DNA of 64,000 nucleotides, from NCBI GenBank assembly GCA_030272155.1, contig CP126197.1, positions 5,448,001 to 5,512,000 of the forward strand, read 5' to 3'. The translations under genes were made by a program, and so were the position numbers. The number at the start of each line of letters is the position of its first letter. The stretch's first letter is position 1. The DNA is from Tetradesmus obliquus. Taxonomy: Eukaryota; Chlorophyta; Chlorophyceae; Sphaeropleales; Scenedesmaceae. The notes under the pieces are model-generated. The model was not told the DNA's origin, did not search any database, and worked only from the letters and a program-made list of their open reading frames with translations. Below are positions 31,401-44,300 of the stretch, one piece after another.

Positions 31401-34400
31401 CTGCAGCCAGTGATACCTGCCAGGATCCCCCAACATGCCAAATCGTTCTCAAACATGCAGCTTGGGGTCTGCCTGGCTGCTGCATGCACATGCAGTGGTG
31501 ACCAGCCTGGCCTCCAAGCTGGAAGCCGCGCAGAGCAGCCTGTCTGTCACGCAGCGCTCCCTCACCAGCACCGAGGACAGCCTGAAGCTGCGGCTCATGG
31601 AGCTGGAGGGAGCCAATGCGCAGCTGCAGGTGCGGCCAATGATGAACTGATTCACTTTGATGGTTTGTGGCGGGAGGCGGTCAGAGTAGCTGGGGGAGCT
31701 GCGGAGGTTGCTGATCATCTGCATGAACCAGGTGGCTGCACCTGATCATTTGGCAGCCTGCACAAGAAGTGAGTCGGCTGTTTTAATGCTGCTCAGCCGA
31801 CATCCAAATGCACACTTACAACTGCCTCTATGGCCGATGCTGTGACTGCTGTGCAGGCTGGCCGCAGCCACATGAAGCAGCTGATGTCTGACCTGGAGAC
31901 GGAGCAGGAGCGCACCGCAGGCCTCACCGCGGACCTGGCCAAGACACGCGACGCAGCAGAGGAGGCAGCAGCTGCGCGAGAGACCGCCGAGGGCCGCGTG
32001 AAGAAGCTGCAGGGCCAGCTCAGCAAGGCCAATGACAGCAGTGCTGCGCTGAGCCAGAAGCTCCAGGAGACGCAAGTGTCGCTGGAGGTGGGTGCAGTGA
32101 TACATGTCGCTGTAGTGTGTGTTGTGTAATCCTCGCAGGGAGTGATGAGCTGCCATGATGAGTGGTCTGTCTGCTTGAGCACTGAAAGAATAAAAGTTGC
32201 ATGAAACGCACACTTGCTTGTGATGCTGTACAACAGTTGCGCTGCGGGTGAATCATTCAAGGGCACACTGTGTTTGAACAACCTACCACCTATGCAGGCC
32301 TGCACAGAGGACTTGGACCAGCTGCGCCACGAGCACTCATCAGAGAAGGCAGCACACGCAGCGCTGCGGCAGGAGGCGGGGCAGCTGCGGGGGCGGCTGG
32401 CTGAGCTGGGCGGCGTTGAGGAGAAGCTGGCCAGCCTGCAGCAGCAGCACACGGCAGCGGAGGCAAAGCTGGAGCAGCTGGAGCAGGAGAAGCTGGTGAG
32501 GGGAAGCGCCAGTGATGCTTTTGCAGCATGCAGGCATGTCTGGGTTGGATATGCTTACTGTCTTATGCATAGTACATAACACCTGGCGCAAGTGATGCGC
32601 TCGCTCTTGGTTTGTGGATGCTGCCGTGAGATGTCGCAGGCGTCCCGCAGCGTGAACACAAAGCACACCTAGCACCGGACCTCCTAGGCACACTGCAGGG
32701 TATTGAGTCGTACCTGCTGCGATGTGGTGTGTGTGCAGGACCTCACTGCTAAAGCGCGGCAGCTGCAGCTGACAGCCGCAGAGCTGCAGCAGTTAAAGGA
32801 GGACCACAGCTCGCTGCAGGCACGCACGGCAGCGCTGTCGCAGCAGCTGGTGGCCACCAGCAGCAGCCTACAGGAGGTGCAGGCAGCGCAGCAGCAGGCT
32901 GCAGCAGAGGCAGAGCAGCTCGGCGAGAGGCTGGAGCAATCAGAACAGGAGAAGGCGCAGCTAATGCGGCAGGTGGGTTGCTGGCCCAGCAGCTTGCTGG
33001 GGCTTGTGTGTCTGGATTGACCACCTTGCAGAGTGAGTGCTATTTGCTGCAGGCTTTGCCCAGGGCACTGCAGCAGCGTATGGCAAGATGTAAATAGACT
33101 CACCCACACACTGTACTGGTTTTGCTGTTTGCTACGCAGCTGTTTGAGGCCACCTCAGCTGGGGACGGTGCGCAGCAGCAGGCAGCGTCTCTCAGCACCC
33201 AGCTGGAGAATGTGCAGGCAGCCCTTGAGGCAGCAGAGACAGACAGGCAGGCGCTGGCAGCACAGCGCGATGGCTGGATGGCGTCGTTCCAAGAAGCGTA
33301 TGGTGGGTTATCGCAGGCATAACTCTTAATGGTCTTGATCACTTCTAAATGCTTTGACTTGTTGCTGGGTGATATTGCACTGCATACACCTTGTTACAGG
33401 CATCTGCAAGCATGCGAAGCTGTGTTACACTGTTTTATGTCTTTCTGGGCACTGCACGGATGTTGGTGTGCTGCAGGCAAGCTGCAGGAGTGGACGGTCT
33501 CCAGCGAGGCAGCGTCACGGCGCCTTGCCAGCAGGGCTGCTGCTATCCAGTCAGCCATGCAGCAGCTCAGCAGCCAAGTCCTGGAAGGCAATGCAGCCGC
33601 TGACGGTGCTGCTGCAGCTGGGTTTGCAGCCAGAGCCAGCACCATCAGCGGCAGCGGGGCCAGCAACAGCAGCAGCGGAGCAGCTGAAGCAGCAGGTGGC
33701 AGTGAGGGTGCCGTGTCAGCTGCAACTGCAGCTGTGTTGGACCAGATGGCTGGGCTGCAGCAGCTGATGCAGGCTGAGGCACACAAGCACCAGGAGGTCT
33801 TTGACAGCGCACTCAAGGTGCGCTGGTGCTGCAGTGCGCAGCGGTATCGTTTAGCGCTTGCATGGTTATTGCTGCAGCTGATTGTCGACTTGTCCAGCAG
33901 TCACAGGGGTGTCAAGCATGTAAGCTACTGGCTGCACCAGGTGCGGGTAGTGCTGTTTGTGCAGTGAGGTGGTGTCAGCTGGCAAGCAACTGACCTCGCG
34001 GCACTACATCCGTCCTCCTGCTGCACTCCGCTGGTGTGATGCTGCTGCGTAGGGCCTCTCTGAGAAGGTACAGCAGCGGCACCAAGCTGCGCAAGCCTGG
34101 TGGACAGAAGCCATGGCAGCGTCAAACAGCAAGCGGGCAGCACGCGCAGCAGCCAAGGCAAACAAGAAGAAGCAGAGCCTCAGTGCACTGGCAGCAGCAG
34201 GGCAGGCGGGGCTGAAGTCAGCTGCTGGTGGTGCTGGTGCTGGTGCTGCAGCTGCCGGCAGTGACTTTGCAGGATCAGTCCCTCAGCATCTGCAAGGCAT
34301 CACAGCTGCTGCTGTTTCAACAGAGGCCCTCGTGCCTGCAATGCCAGTTGGTCAACCAGACAGCAGCAACGAGCTGCACTCAGGCCTAGCCCTGGCACCA

Positions 34401-34689
34401 ACAGCAGCTGGCACACCAGCAGCAGCGGCAGTGCTCCAGGTGCCAAGCACACATGTTCCTGAGCAGCAACAGCAGCAGCCTGCCGAATCTCAAGCACCTG
34501 ACAGCCAACTGCAGGCTGTGCAGCCGCAAGTGCATGGGGTCAGGGACAGCCCAGTCACAGCTGTTTCAAATGCACTGTCAGAGCCAGCAGGTGCTGCCCA
34601 AATACTGCAAAGCGACGATGTTGGTGCAGTGGAAGGGCAGCAGCAGCAGGGTGCTAGCCTCAGCAGTGATGGCTTTTCAGCAGCAGAAG

Positions 34690-34728
<39 letters not shown>

Positions 34729-35416
34729 GAGAACCTGCTGCCACTGAGCAGCCTGCAACAGAGGCAAAACCAGGACAGCTAGGAGCAGCAGCAGTAGCAG
34801 TTGAAGCAGCTGCAGGCAGCAGCATGCAACACAGCAGCAGTGGCAATGCAATGCAGCACGACCCAGCAGGCACGTTGATTGAAACAGCTGCAGCAGATGC
34901 ATCCGAAGGAGGCATGCAAGCACAGCTGCCTCCTGTAGCCCATCACACGCAGGCGCAGCTGCAGCATGTGCCAGAGCAACAGCAAGTGCTGCATGCAGTT
35001 GTTCCAGCACAGGATGTGGCAATCGAAGCAGCAACTGTCAGCCAAGCAGCAGCTGGTAGCGGCGCTGCTGCAGCAGCAGCCCTGTCACATGCCGCTGCAG
35101 ACAGCCCTGCAGCCAGACGAGGTGCTGCTCCAGCTGCAACACAGCAAGCGGGCGCATTTGGTGCAGCAGCACAAGCTGCAGCCAGCACATCACCAGCAGC
35201 ACAGGTGCCGAGGCCGTCACATCAGCAAGTGACACAGCATTTACCGCAGCAGCAGCACCCGGCACAGCTGCAGCAGCAGCAGCAGTCCCTGAGTCTGCAG
35301 CCAGCTCAGCAGCAAGCTATGCTTCAACAGCAGCAAGCATACCAGCAGGCATACCAGCAGCTGGTGCAGCAGCACCGGCTTCTGCAGCAGCAACACCAGC
35401 AGCTGCTCCAGCATGT

Positions 35417-35451
<35 letters not shown>

Positions 35452-36611
35452 CTCAGGCTTTGTGGCCACAACAGCAACCACAGCAGGAGCAACAGCAGCA
35501 ATGGCAGTCGCGGCAACAGCAGCAACCGCAGCAACAGCAGCAGCACCACCAGCAGCTGGCTTCTCATCCCAATGCAGCTGTACAAGATGCTGGAGTACGC
35601 CAGCCATTGGTGACTGCAAGCAGCCAGCAGCAGCAGCCACAGCAGGGCCAGCTCAGCCAAAGTCCAGTTGCAGCTGCCAGCATGCAACAACAGGGCCAAT
35701 GTCAACAACCACAGCAAGTGCTGCAACAACAACAGCATGAAAGGCGTGCTGGTGAAGCAGCTGTGTCACAGGTAGCGCATGCGAGTGGTACTACCAACAG
35801 CCAGGCAGATTTGGAGCTACATGCTGCAGCGCCAGCAGAGAATGCAGCAGAGTCTATCGCTGCAGACCCTGCAGTGGCTGACTACACAGCTGCTGCATCC
35901 AGCGCACAAGAAGCTGCACACAGCAGCAACATCAGCAGCAGCAGCGGACTTCCTGCTCAAATGCATAGCAGCGTATCAGGGCCTGCAGCAGCGCCCCTGC
36001 TGGCTAATACTTGCGTAAGTGACAGCCTTGTCCAGCCACACCTGCCTGGCGAAGCCCAGGCATCTAATGATGCTGCAGGTGCTGCTGACACAGCAGCACG
36101 TGTAGCATCCAGGCATGCGAGTGCGCACCGGGTGGTTACTACCAGCAGCACCACAACCATCACAACAGTCACATCCAGCAGCTGCGCCAGCACCAGTTGT
36201 GATGCTGTGGATGGTGATGCATGCAGCAGCAGCGTGATCAGCGCCGCCTATGAACGCAGCAGCAGCAGCAGCAGCAGCCGTCATGTAGTGCAGCTGGTGG
36301 GGGCAGTACCTGGTGTAGCAGCTGCTAACGAGCCTATCGCTGCACCTATGTGTGGCTTCCCAGGGCAGGCCAGCACAAGCGATGGCAGTGCGCCTGCCGC
36401 TGCGGCAGTGATAGACGGCAGCTGTGAAGTGCTGCCTTGTGGCGACGCTGCCTTTGGCAATGAGCCATGGCTAACACCTTTGCCAGAGCTGCTACCTGCA
36501 GTGGGTGGGGCTGGCAGCAGTGCTGATTTCAATGCTGGCGGCTTTACAGCGCCACTTATGCCGCCGCCGTGGGAAGCCACCACCACTGCAATGACAGCAT
36601 TGCAGCCACAC

Positions 36612-36645
<34 letters not shown>

Positions 36646-39600
36646 GACCAGGCGAATTCATGGCCCTGCCTCCAGTGGCGACTTTCCCTGGTCTGCATCA
36701 GGGCTTTGCCCCGATGCTGAACCCTGCCGCATTCGCCCCGCCTCCATTCAACCCTGGCGGCTTTGCCAGCAACATGGCTAGCTTGCAGCTTGGCTTCCAG
36801 GAAGCCTCTTTATCTGCCATAGAGTCTGTCAACTCCCCAGGCAGCATGAATAGTCCTAGCGCTGCTGCTGCGGGCCCTGGCGGTGGCATGCTGTCTGGCT
36901 TTGTGTCTCTGGCCACGTACCAGGAGCAGATGCAAAGTGTGGCCAGCCTGCACAGTCAGGTGGGGCAGCTGGTGGCGCAGCTACGGGAGGCACATGCGGA
37001 CGCTGACGGCGCGCAGCAGCAGCTGCAGCAGGAGCGGCAGGTGCGGCGCGCAAAGTGCAAGTGCGGTGTGATATGGGTGGGGATGATGAGTTGGCAGGAT
37101 GTTTAGGGTGTGCCTGCTGGTGCAGCAGCACGCGGCCGCAGTTGTGCACTGCCAGCAGGAGTGGACATCTGTGTGTGGGAAATGCATCGAAGTGGCACGT
37201 GCTGCCGCCAGGACCAGCTGCACATCCCCAGCTGCCTGTTTCTGAGCAGCACACACACCACGCACAGCTGTTGATGCCACGAACCCTGCTGCCCATCATT
37301 TCCATCAGTAAGCTTTCAACATTGCAGGAGGCGGTGAGCCGCACTACTGCGCTGCATGGCGTGCTGGGACACCTGCACGGTCAGCTGGCCAGTATTTCAC
37401 AGTACATGCCGATGGTGCCAACTGGCATATGCTGCTGCTGCTGCGATTTGCAGGACGCTGTGTCACGAACTACTGCGCTGCGTGGCGCGCTGGGGCAGCT
37501 GCACGGCCAGCTGGAGGAGCTGCGCACCGACCACGCGGCGCTGCAGGACGCGCACCGCGCTCTGGTGGCCAAGGACCTCATGAAGAGCGGCCTGCTCAAA
37601 GACAGGTGGGTTGACCCAGTGACCCTGGGGTGGTCAATGCCACGAGTTAGTCCGCACTGTGTGGGGCACTGCGGAGCTGCAGGATGCGCACCGGGCACTT
37701 TATGGCACAGGACCTTATGAAAGCGGGCCGTTAAGAGACAGGTGAGCGTGGGGGAACGTCGAGGTCGAAGATGGGTTTGCACTATGGAGTGTTCTTTGGC
37801 TGATGCAGCTATCACGCGTTGACCAGGCTGTCCTTGGAGCATGACCTACGGCTTGCTATGCCGACACTGCTGCTGCTCTGCAACGTGCCTGCAGGTACGT
37901 CGCAGACCTGTTTGCCAGGCTGCAGGAGGCCGAGTGGAAGCTCGGCATTGCCAGGAAACGAGCTGTCACTTGGGGCTACGAGAGCATGGTGCCTCTGGGC
38001 CGCGTTGATAGGGGCATCCAAACACAGTACGCAGAGGTGTGGGCGGCGCAGCAGCAGCACCAGCAGCAGATGGTCGTAGTGAGGCAGCAGCTGGGCTGCA
38101 GTATAGAGGGTGCGGCAGCAGTAGCAGGATTGAGCAGGCCACTAAGCAGCAGCAGCAGCAGGCGCAACTTGCTGGAGCCGCTGCCATTGAATGACCCAGG
38201 CGCTGGCATGTCAGCAAGCACAGGCGGGGCTGCTGTGCTGCTGGGAAGCCCTAAAGCGGCAGCTGCAGCTGCTGCAGCAGCAGTCGAGCGCAAGCAGCCG
38301 GCGTTTACACAGCATGGAACGGCTGATGTGCATCAAGCCGCCAGCAGCAGCAGCAGCAACAGTCAAAAGCCTCAGTCAGCAGGCTCTAGTGCTGCTGCTG
38401 GGTTGGGCGCTGCCAATGCAGCGGCATTGCTGTCAGCCAGCTTGCAGGCTGCAGCAGAGCAGCTGCTTGCTGCTGGCGCTGTGCCGCTGCTGTCTGCGCC
38501 TGCGCTGCTGCAGCTGGTAGCGTCCCTGTACTCAGCAAAGGCTGCTGCTGATGCGACAGCACTACGGAGTCATAAGCCAGCACTAGGCCTGTGGGAGTTT
38601 GTACTGAAGCAGTTGCAGAAGAATGAGCAAGGAGGCAGCAAGGCAGTGCAAGGTACCGGCAAGGCAGCAGGCAAGCACACAAAGCATGGAGCAGCTGCTG
38701 GTGCTGATGGCATGAGCGAGGGTGCTGCTGCTGCGCTGGCGCAGCTGCTGGGTAGCATGCAGCAGCATGCCAGCAGCAGCAAGGAGGTGGCGCAGTTCTC
38801 AGCTGCGCTGCTGGCCAGCCGAGCAGAGTACCACCGCATGCTTGCAGCGCAGCAGCAGAAGGCGGCGACAGCAGCAGTAACAGCACGCCTCAACAAGCAG
38901 CACAGCGAGCGAGACAGCAGCAGCACCAGCAGCACTACCTCAGGTGTTATAAAAGGCAGCTGGGGTGAGGTAAAGCTCGACAGTGGCAAGCTGATGCCAG
39001 TGCTGCCACCTAACAATGCACAGCAGATGCTGCTGCCGGCTGGCGCGCTGCTGCTGCTGCGCCGCATGCTGGGCTGGCCTGGCATGCTGCCGCTGCTGCG
39101 CTGGGTGGCAGGCGGGCACTTCCTGGTGGGGCTGAGAGATGGCTCGCTGGGCAGCTTGCTGGCAGATGTGCAGGTGCGCATATGGGTATGTGGACACACG
39201 GTCGTGAAAAGCACACGTTGCAAACTCAGCTGCAGCTGTTCATGGATCAGCACATGATCTGTACTTGAGGCTAGCTGCGAGCATGCTGGAAGTGCCCTGA
39301 CTGCGCAGCTGCCAGCGTGTGTACATGGCATGTTGGCGTGAGCAGCTCTGGGTGCGCTGGGTGGCCGGGGGGCACTTCCTGGTGGGGCTGAGGGATGGAT
39401 CGCTGGGAAGCCTGCTGGCAGATGTGCAGGTGCGGCTGTGGTTATACATACGGTTGTGAGAATGCACGCATGGCATAGTGGTTATAAGCACTTCCTGGTT
39501 GGGCTGAGAGATGGCTCGCTGGGCAGCCTGCTGGCAGATGTGCAGGTGCGGCTCTGATTAGACATATGATGTGAGAATGCACGCATTGCATAATGGTTGA

Positions 39601-41330
39601 AAGCACTTCCTGGTCGTGCTAAAGGGCGGCTCGCTGGACAGCCTGCCGGCAGATGTGCAGGTGCGGACATTATTAGACATACGGTTGTGGGAATGCACGC
39701 ATCGCATAGTGATTATAAGCACTTCCTGGCGGGGCTGAGAGATGGCTCACTGGGCAGCCTGCTGGCAGATGTGCAGGTGCGTGTGTGTAGACACATGTGT
39801 GGAGTGTTGTGAGAATGCACGCACTGCAAAAGTTGCTGCAGCTGTTTAGGAGCTGTTTCCAGCTGCTAGCTTGCCGGAGGGTCTCTCGCATCTGCGGGTT
39901 GCTTGGCTGGTGTGTTCGATGGTATGCTGACGTGGGCAGTCGCTGCTGCCCCTGCTTCTGCTGCTGCTGCTGCAGGCGCCGCACGTCCACTTCCTGCTGC
40001 TGGAGGCAGCAGACATCCTCGGCCTGCACCCGCTGCCCCAGGTGCACGTGCTGCAAGCCGCCGCACCCTTCGTGCACATGCTGCACGTGCCCACAACCCG
40101 GCTGCCAACAGCAGACAGCAGCAGTTTGGCCCCCCAGCAGCAGCAGCAGGGTGAGGTGTACAGCAGGCAGCGGCAGGTGCTGTTGGTTTTGAGCAGTGCT
40201 GCGCTGCAGCTGCTGCAGCCGGGTGAGCTGCAGGCTGCTATGGCTGGCGCACTCACGCCTGCCCTGCTGGCACGAGTAGGTGAGCAATTGCGGTTGAAGG
40301 ATATGCAGCACGTTGACAGGGATGAGTGGAGGGCGCACCCTGCCGGTGCTAAAGCAAGCCTCTGCGAATCACAGAGTGAGGAATCCAACAAGTGATCGCT
40401 GATGGCTGGCTGTTGCTTACGGTGTTGTGATGGTGTTTGTTGCATCAGCTGAATGTGCAGCAACAAGGCTGGCCAGTCTGCTCAAAGCGTGGCATGCACG
40501 ACACGGCCCAGCAGCCCAATCATCTATCACGTCACAGCAGGCATTTCTTGTGCTGAGTGTGCTGCATTTGTGTTCTGCCTGCAGCAACCTGTGGCGTTGA
40601 TGATGCAGGCAGCTGTGCTGTAGCTCCCTCAGCAGCAGCAGCAGCAGCAGGCTGGGCGCCTGACAAGCCCGGCGAGCCATGCTTTGCTGACCTGGCAACG
40701 CTGTCAGCGCTGCTGGCCCTGCAGCCTGCCTTCCTGCTGTCACACCTGCCCCCTGAGATGCACGCTATGGGTGGCAGCCTCGCAGCAGCACTGCAGGCAG
40801 CGCAGCGGCTGGTGGCAGTAGCTGGGGATAGAGGGAGCCTGCTGGTGGCTCAGGATCTTGCCACAGCTGTGGGGGCGGTGGCTGCAACCAGCAAGGGGTG
40901 TGGAATTGCCGGATCATCTGCAGGTGCTGCATCAGCTGAGGCTGGAACAACAATTGATGCGCGGGGTGCGTTGGCGCAGCAGTGGCTGCAGCGGGTGCTT
41001 GAGGGAGGGGCACATGGGCTGCAGCAGCTGCTGCCAAACCACGCGTGCTTAACCTCGGCTGCTGCCGACTCCTTGGATGGATCTGTAGCTGGCACTGGAG
41101 GTGGACGTAGCCTGAAGCTGGGACATGGCAGCAGGCACGACAGCAGACATGAAAGCAGCAGCAGCAGCAGCGGTGGTGGTGGTGCCTTGGAGCTGGATGA
41201 TGAGCAGGTGCTGCTGATGCGGGTGCAGCAGCTGGCGGAGTGGGCGGGGTCGCAGCAGTATGCGGAGCTGATGGCGGGAGCGCGGCCGCTGCGGCGGGTG
41301 GTGCAGCGCGGCAGGGCCCCGTCAGCGTAG
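28477..41330 (+). CDS. Giant coiled-coil, Gln/Ala-rich protein (about 2,734 aa), function unknown
   Basis: Exons: 28477-28577, 28747-28853, 29051-29161, 29379-29707, 29924-30030, 30215-30407, 30547-30847, 31161-31238, 31496-31629, 31857-32087, 32298-32495, 32739-32972, 33140-33302, 33477-33817, 34053-37040, 37454-37605, 37895-39173, 39976-40279, 40449-40556, 40585-41330. Every phase matches. N-terminal ~1-110: a small helical region (INSLYRSL). Residues ~110-840: long heptad-like coiled coils rich in Glu, Gln, Leu and Ala. The 2,988-nt exon (34053-37040) codes a low-complexity region with poly-Gln, poly-Ala and Ser runs, followed by another coiled coil, then an ordered-looking C-terminal region (LGLWEFVLKQLQ; FLVGLRDGSLGSLLADVQ; HVHFLLLEAADILGLHPL). 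I do not recognise the family. A scaffold or basal-body/ciliary role would suit the architecture but is only a guess. The ATG at 28477 was picked because it is the upstream frame whose donor gives phase 2, as the next exon requires. Confidence 0.75.
35240..35560 (+). repeat. Poly-Gln coding tract (CAG/CAA)
   Basis: Dense CAG/CAA codons inside the long exon code mostly Gln, with a 14-Gln pure block near 35416-35450. Further CAG blocks occur at 34680-34740 (Ala frame) and 36610-36645 (Ala frame). Confidence 0.9.
37328..37741 (+). repeat. Junction duplications around exon 37454-37605
   Basis: Acceptor-side copies of AVSRTTAL start at 37328 and 37454. The first would leave phase 1 and cannot join the second. 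A donor-side copy ends at 37741, 136 bp after the real donor, and carries an in-frame stop. Confidence 0.82.
39090..39776 (+). repeat. Donor-side array, FLVGLRDGSLGSLLADVQ exon end, 5 copies
   Basis: Exon ends at 39173, 39429, 39545, 39660 and 39776. The last four are 115-116 bp apart. The first is the exon; the rest lie in the intron before 39976. Confidence 0.93.
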
Positions 41331-41393
41331 CCACGTCACGGTGCTGATCATTGGCAGGATGTTTGTTGATTTACTTACGGAACTAGTCTGTAG

Positions 41394-41398
41394 TGTAA
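41394..41398 (+). promoter_or_regulatory. Probable TGTAA poly(A) signal of the coiled-coil gene
   Basis: TGTAA lies 64 bp after the stop at 41330. Confidence 0.55.
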
Positions 41399-44300
41399 AT
41401 GAACCAATTTGCACCCACGGAGGCCCGAGGACAGCGGTGGATGCTGGCATGTAGTGTGCGGCCAAGCACCACAGTACAATACAAGGGTGCATTTAAAGTT
41501 TGACTTTCCGGCCAACTAAAGCAGTATTGCAGTGGTGCATTAGCCAAAAGCATTTCAGGTGGCGTTTTAAAGCGTCAATAAATGTATCAAAGGGGCTGAC
41601 AAAACCTGTACAGGGATCTTCCTCAACATGTTGAGCAGATGCAGCGATACCTACCGTATCATACGTCCTTAGTAAGGATACGGTTGTGTTACTGTAGAGA
41701 CTGGCTATAGCGAAGTACACACCCAGGGAATCCAAACGCAGGGAACTCATATCAAAAGAGGCTAGAAGTCAATGCCAGTACAGAAGCAACATCAAATGCA
41801 CCCAAACTCACGCGACAGGATCAGTTGATACTATGCTCACAACAGGACGCACAAAGAGCGTTTGGTACATGCTGTTGGAATTAGCACCCAAGGGAAGTGC
41901 GCAGCCCTTAAAGGTATGGAAGCTTGCAACCGTGCACGCCATCTGACAAGAGGCCATGCCCAAGCAACTGGCCCCTGCAGGGGCTGGCGCCCACCAACGG
42001 ATATGAAGCAGTCACGTGCAACAGATCAGTACAGACCGGCGCTGCCGTAAGATGGTGCCGTGACCTAGATGAATCACGTCCTTATATCAACATGCACGAC
42101 CAACAGCACGTCAGGTTGCACTGAGTATAACAATACCAAGTATAACAATGTTGATCAACAGACGAGCAGGGCACTCACCAGAACAGCAGTGCAGTGCTGC
42201 ATATCTGTGCGAGGATGCCAGCAGCAGCTGCTGCGTATAGTTGTGCTTGCAAGTATGTTAGACAGACCAGCAACTGGCTGGCACGCCACACACCCAACAA
42301 CACAAGGCAGAGCAAGTGCAGACACCCTGCAGCAGGGGATTTGCCACATAGTGCACGAGCTCAAAGGGATTTGATCAAACCAACACTGGAAGCCACATAC
42401 ACATTCTGTGTGTGGGACATCAACACATGCATATTGTGGCTTATACATAGTAGGGTGCCCACACCCACATGGCAACAATTTCTTTACTATTGTGCAACTC
42501 CTGGACACACACAGAGCTCGCACCCAAAGCCTGCATTGGCAGATACTGGATTTGCAACGCACAGAACAGCCTGTATGCCCCATGCAATATTATCATTTGC
42601 CTTCCGCACAGGATCATGAGCTCTAGTGGCTTAGGTATTAGGTTTGTGCCGCTTTGATTGGGTCTCAGCAGGGCAACTGTTGCTTGCAAAGGATGTCACC
42701 CGCCAAAGAGTGCTGCTGCTCACACATAGCGCTCCCTGTGCGTCCTTTGAAACCATGCAATACGCCACACACAGCATCAGCAGCGGCACAGGGAAGCACG
42801 CCACAGGCAGCAGTAATGGCTAATGCAAGTGCAAGCACCCACAAATGCTAGTCTAGTTCCAGAGCAGCGCCTCAGCGGGCTGCATTAAATGCATGTGCAG
42901 CAGGGGGAACAATCCTGGGGATGCATGAACGGCTCAGCGCGACACGACGATGACTGTGAAGAAAGGCTGATCTGTGACGGCCCAGCAAGGCTGGGATGAT
43001 CTGCTGCAAGGCAAGCGAGGTACAACAACAACACCCACCGCAGCAACAGCAACCAAAGAGAAGAGAGACACAACAACCGTGCATGCAAACACCCACATGC
43101 ACGTGCATGCAAGAAGTACAAGAGCAGCGCGAAGCAGCCGATGTGACAGAAGCTGGTCAGACTGTAAGCAACGCACAGTAGCTTGGGGCGAGGCCAGCAG
43201 CCGCGGCCATGCGCCAACTCTGCCACTGCATGTGCCCAAGCTACAGCATTCCTGCACCGTGGTTGGCTGCCAGCTCACCACGTAAACAAACATGCAGTGG
43301 CATGTCAACCTGGGGGAGCAAGTCGAGTAACACCAACATGCACCAAGTAACCCTGAAGCTCATGAGTCTGAAGCTCACTGCGAGTTTGATTGTTGCCGCC
43401 GCACTTTCGCATCCAAGCTGACGTTCCTCAAGATAATAAGGGCGCACAGGCCGTAACTCCCGCGCAAGTTGGACCCCCTGAAGTACCACAGCCACAGTCA
43501 CTGCCAAAGGCTTCCAAGCAAGCACTGTGCACACAACGTTGTTGGTGAAGTGCAAGTGAAAGAGCAGTTGAGCATGGCAATGCATCACACAAAGGCAGCT
43601 GAGCATCTGCTGCAATGCGCCACTCGAGTTCATGCAATGCCCGATTTGTACAGCAAAGTTCAACCCAATGCACACAGCAGAACTGCTCCATTTGCACGAC
43701 AGTGTGCCTTAGCACAACACAGGCAGGGTTCAAGGAGGCACGCACGGTGCCAAACCCCAAGATTTGAAGACACATGCAAGCATGCACGAGCGTCGCTTGC
43801 AGGTGCGCGGTCAGCAAGCAGACATTCAAGCAAACAACGGCTGTGAGCCGAGTTTGGTGTTGCGCAAGCACAACACCCATCAGCAAGCAGGTTGGCAACT
43901 TACCACAGCAGCTTAGAAGGAGGCTGCTGTTGATTGATGAGGCAGCTGTCAGCCTGTTGCTGCTACACAAAAGAAGACGGAAGCGACAAGATCTCAGATC
44001 AGACAGCATCAGCAGCACCTGCTGCCGCCGCAGGCTGCACACAGAGTGACAACAATCTATGTTATAACACGTTGGCACAGCGGCGCCAGGTAACAAAGAA
44101 CAGCATGAACAGCAGTTGTTGTAAACCAACACACAGAGCGATGTGCCGACAGAGCAGCACTCCCCGAGCAAGCCCTGACAACGCTTGCCCAGCAATCCAC
44201 GTGGCAAGCAGCAATGCGTCGGTCGGCCAGTGCAGAAAGCAGACAGCACTGTGCAGAACGCGCGCAGAAAACACAACAAACAGAAGCTGCTGCTGACGAG

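Noticed and set aside
41493..41750. 85-residue minus-strand open frame
   Set aside because: Short, no recognisable features and no splice support in an AT-richer intergenic region.
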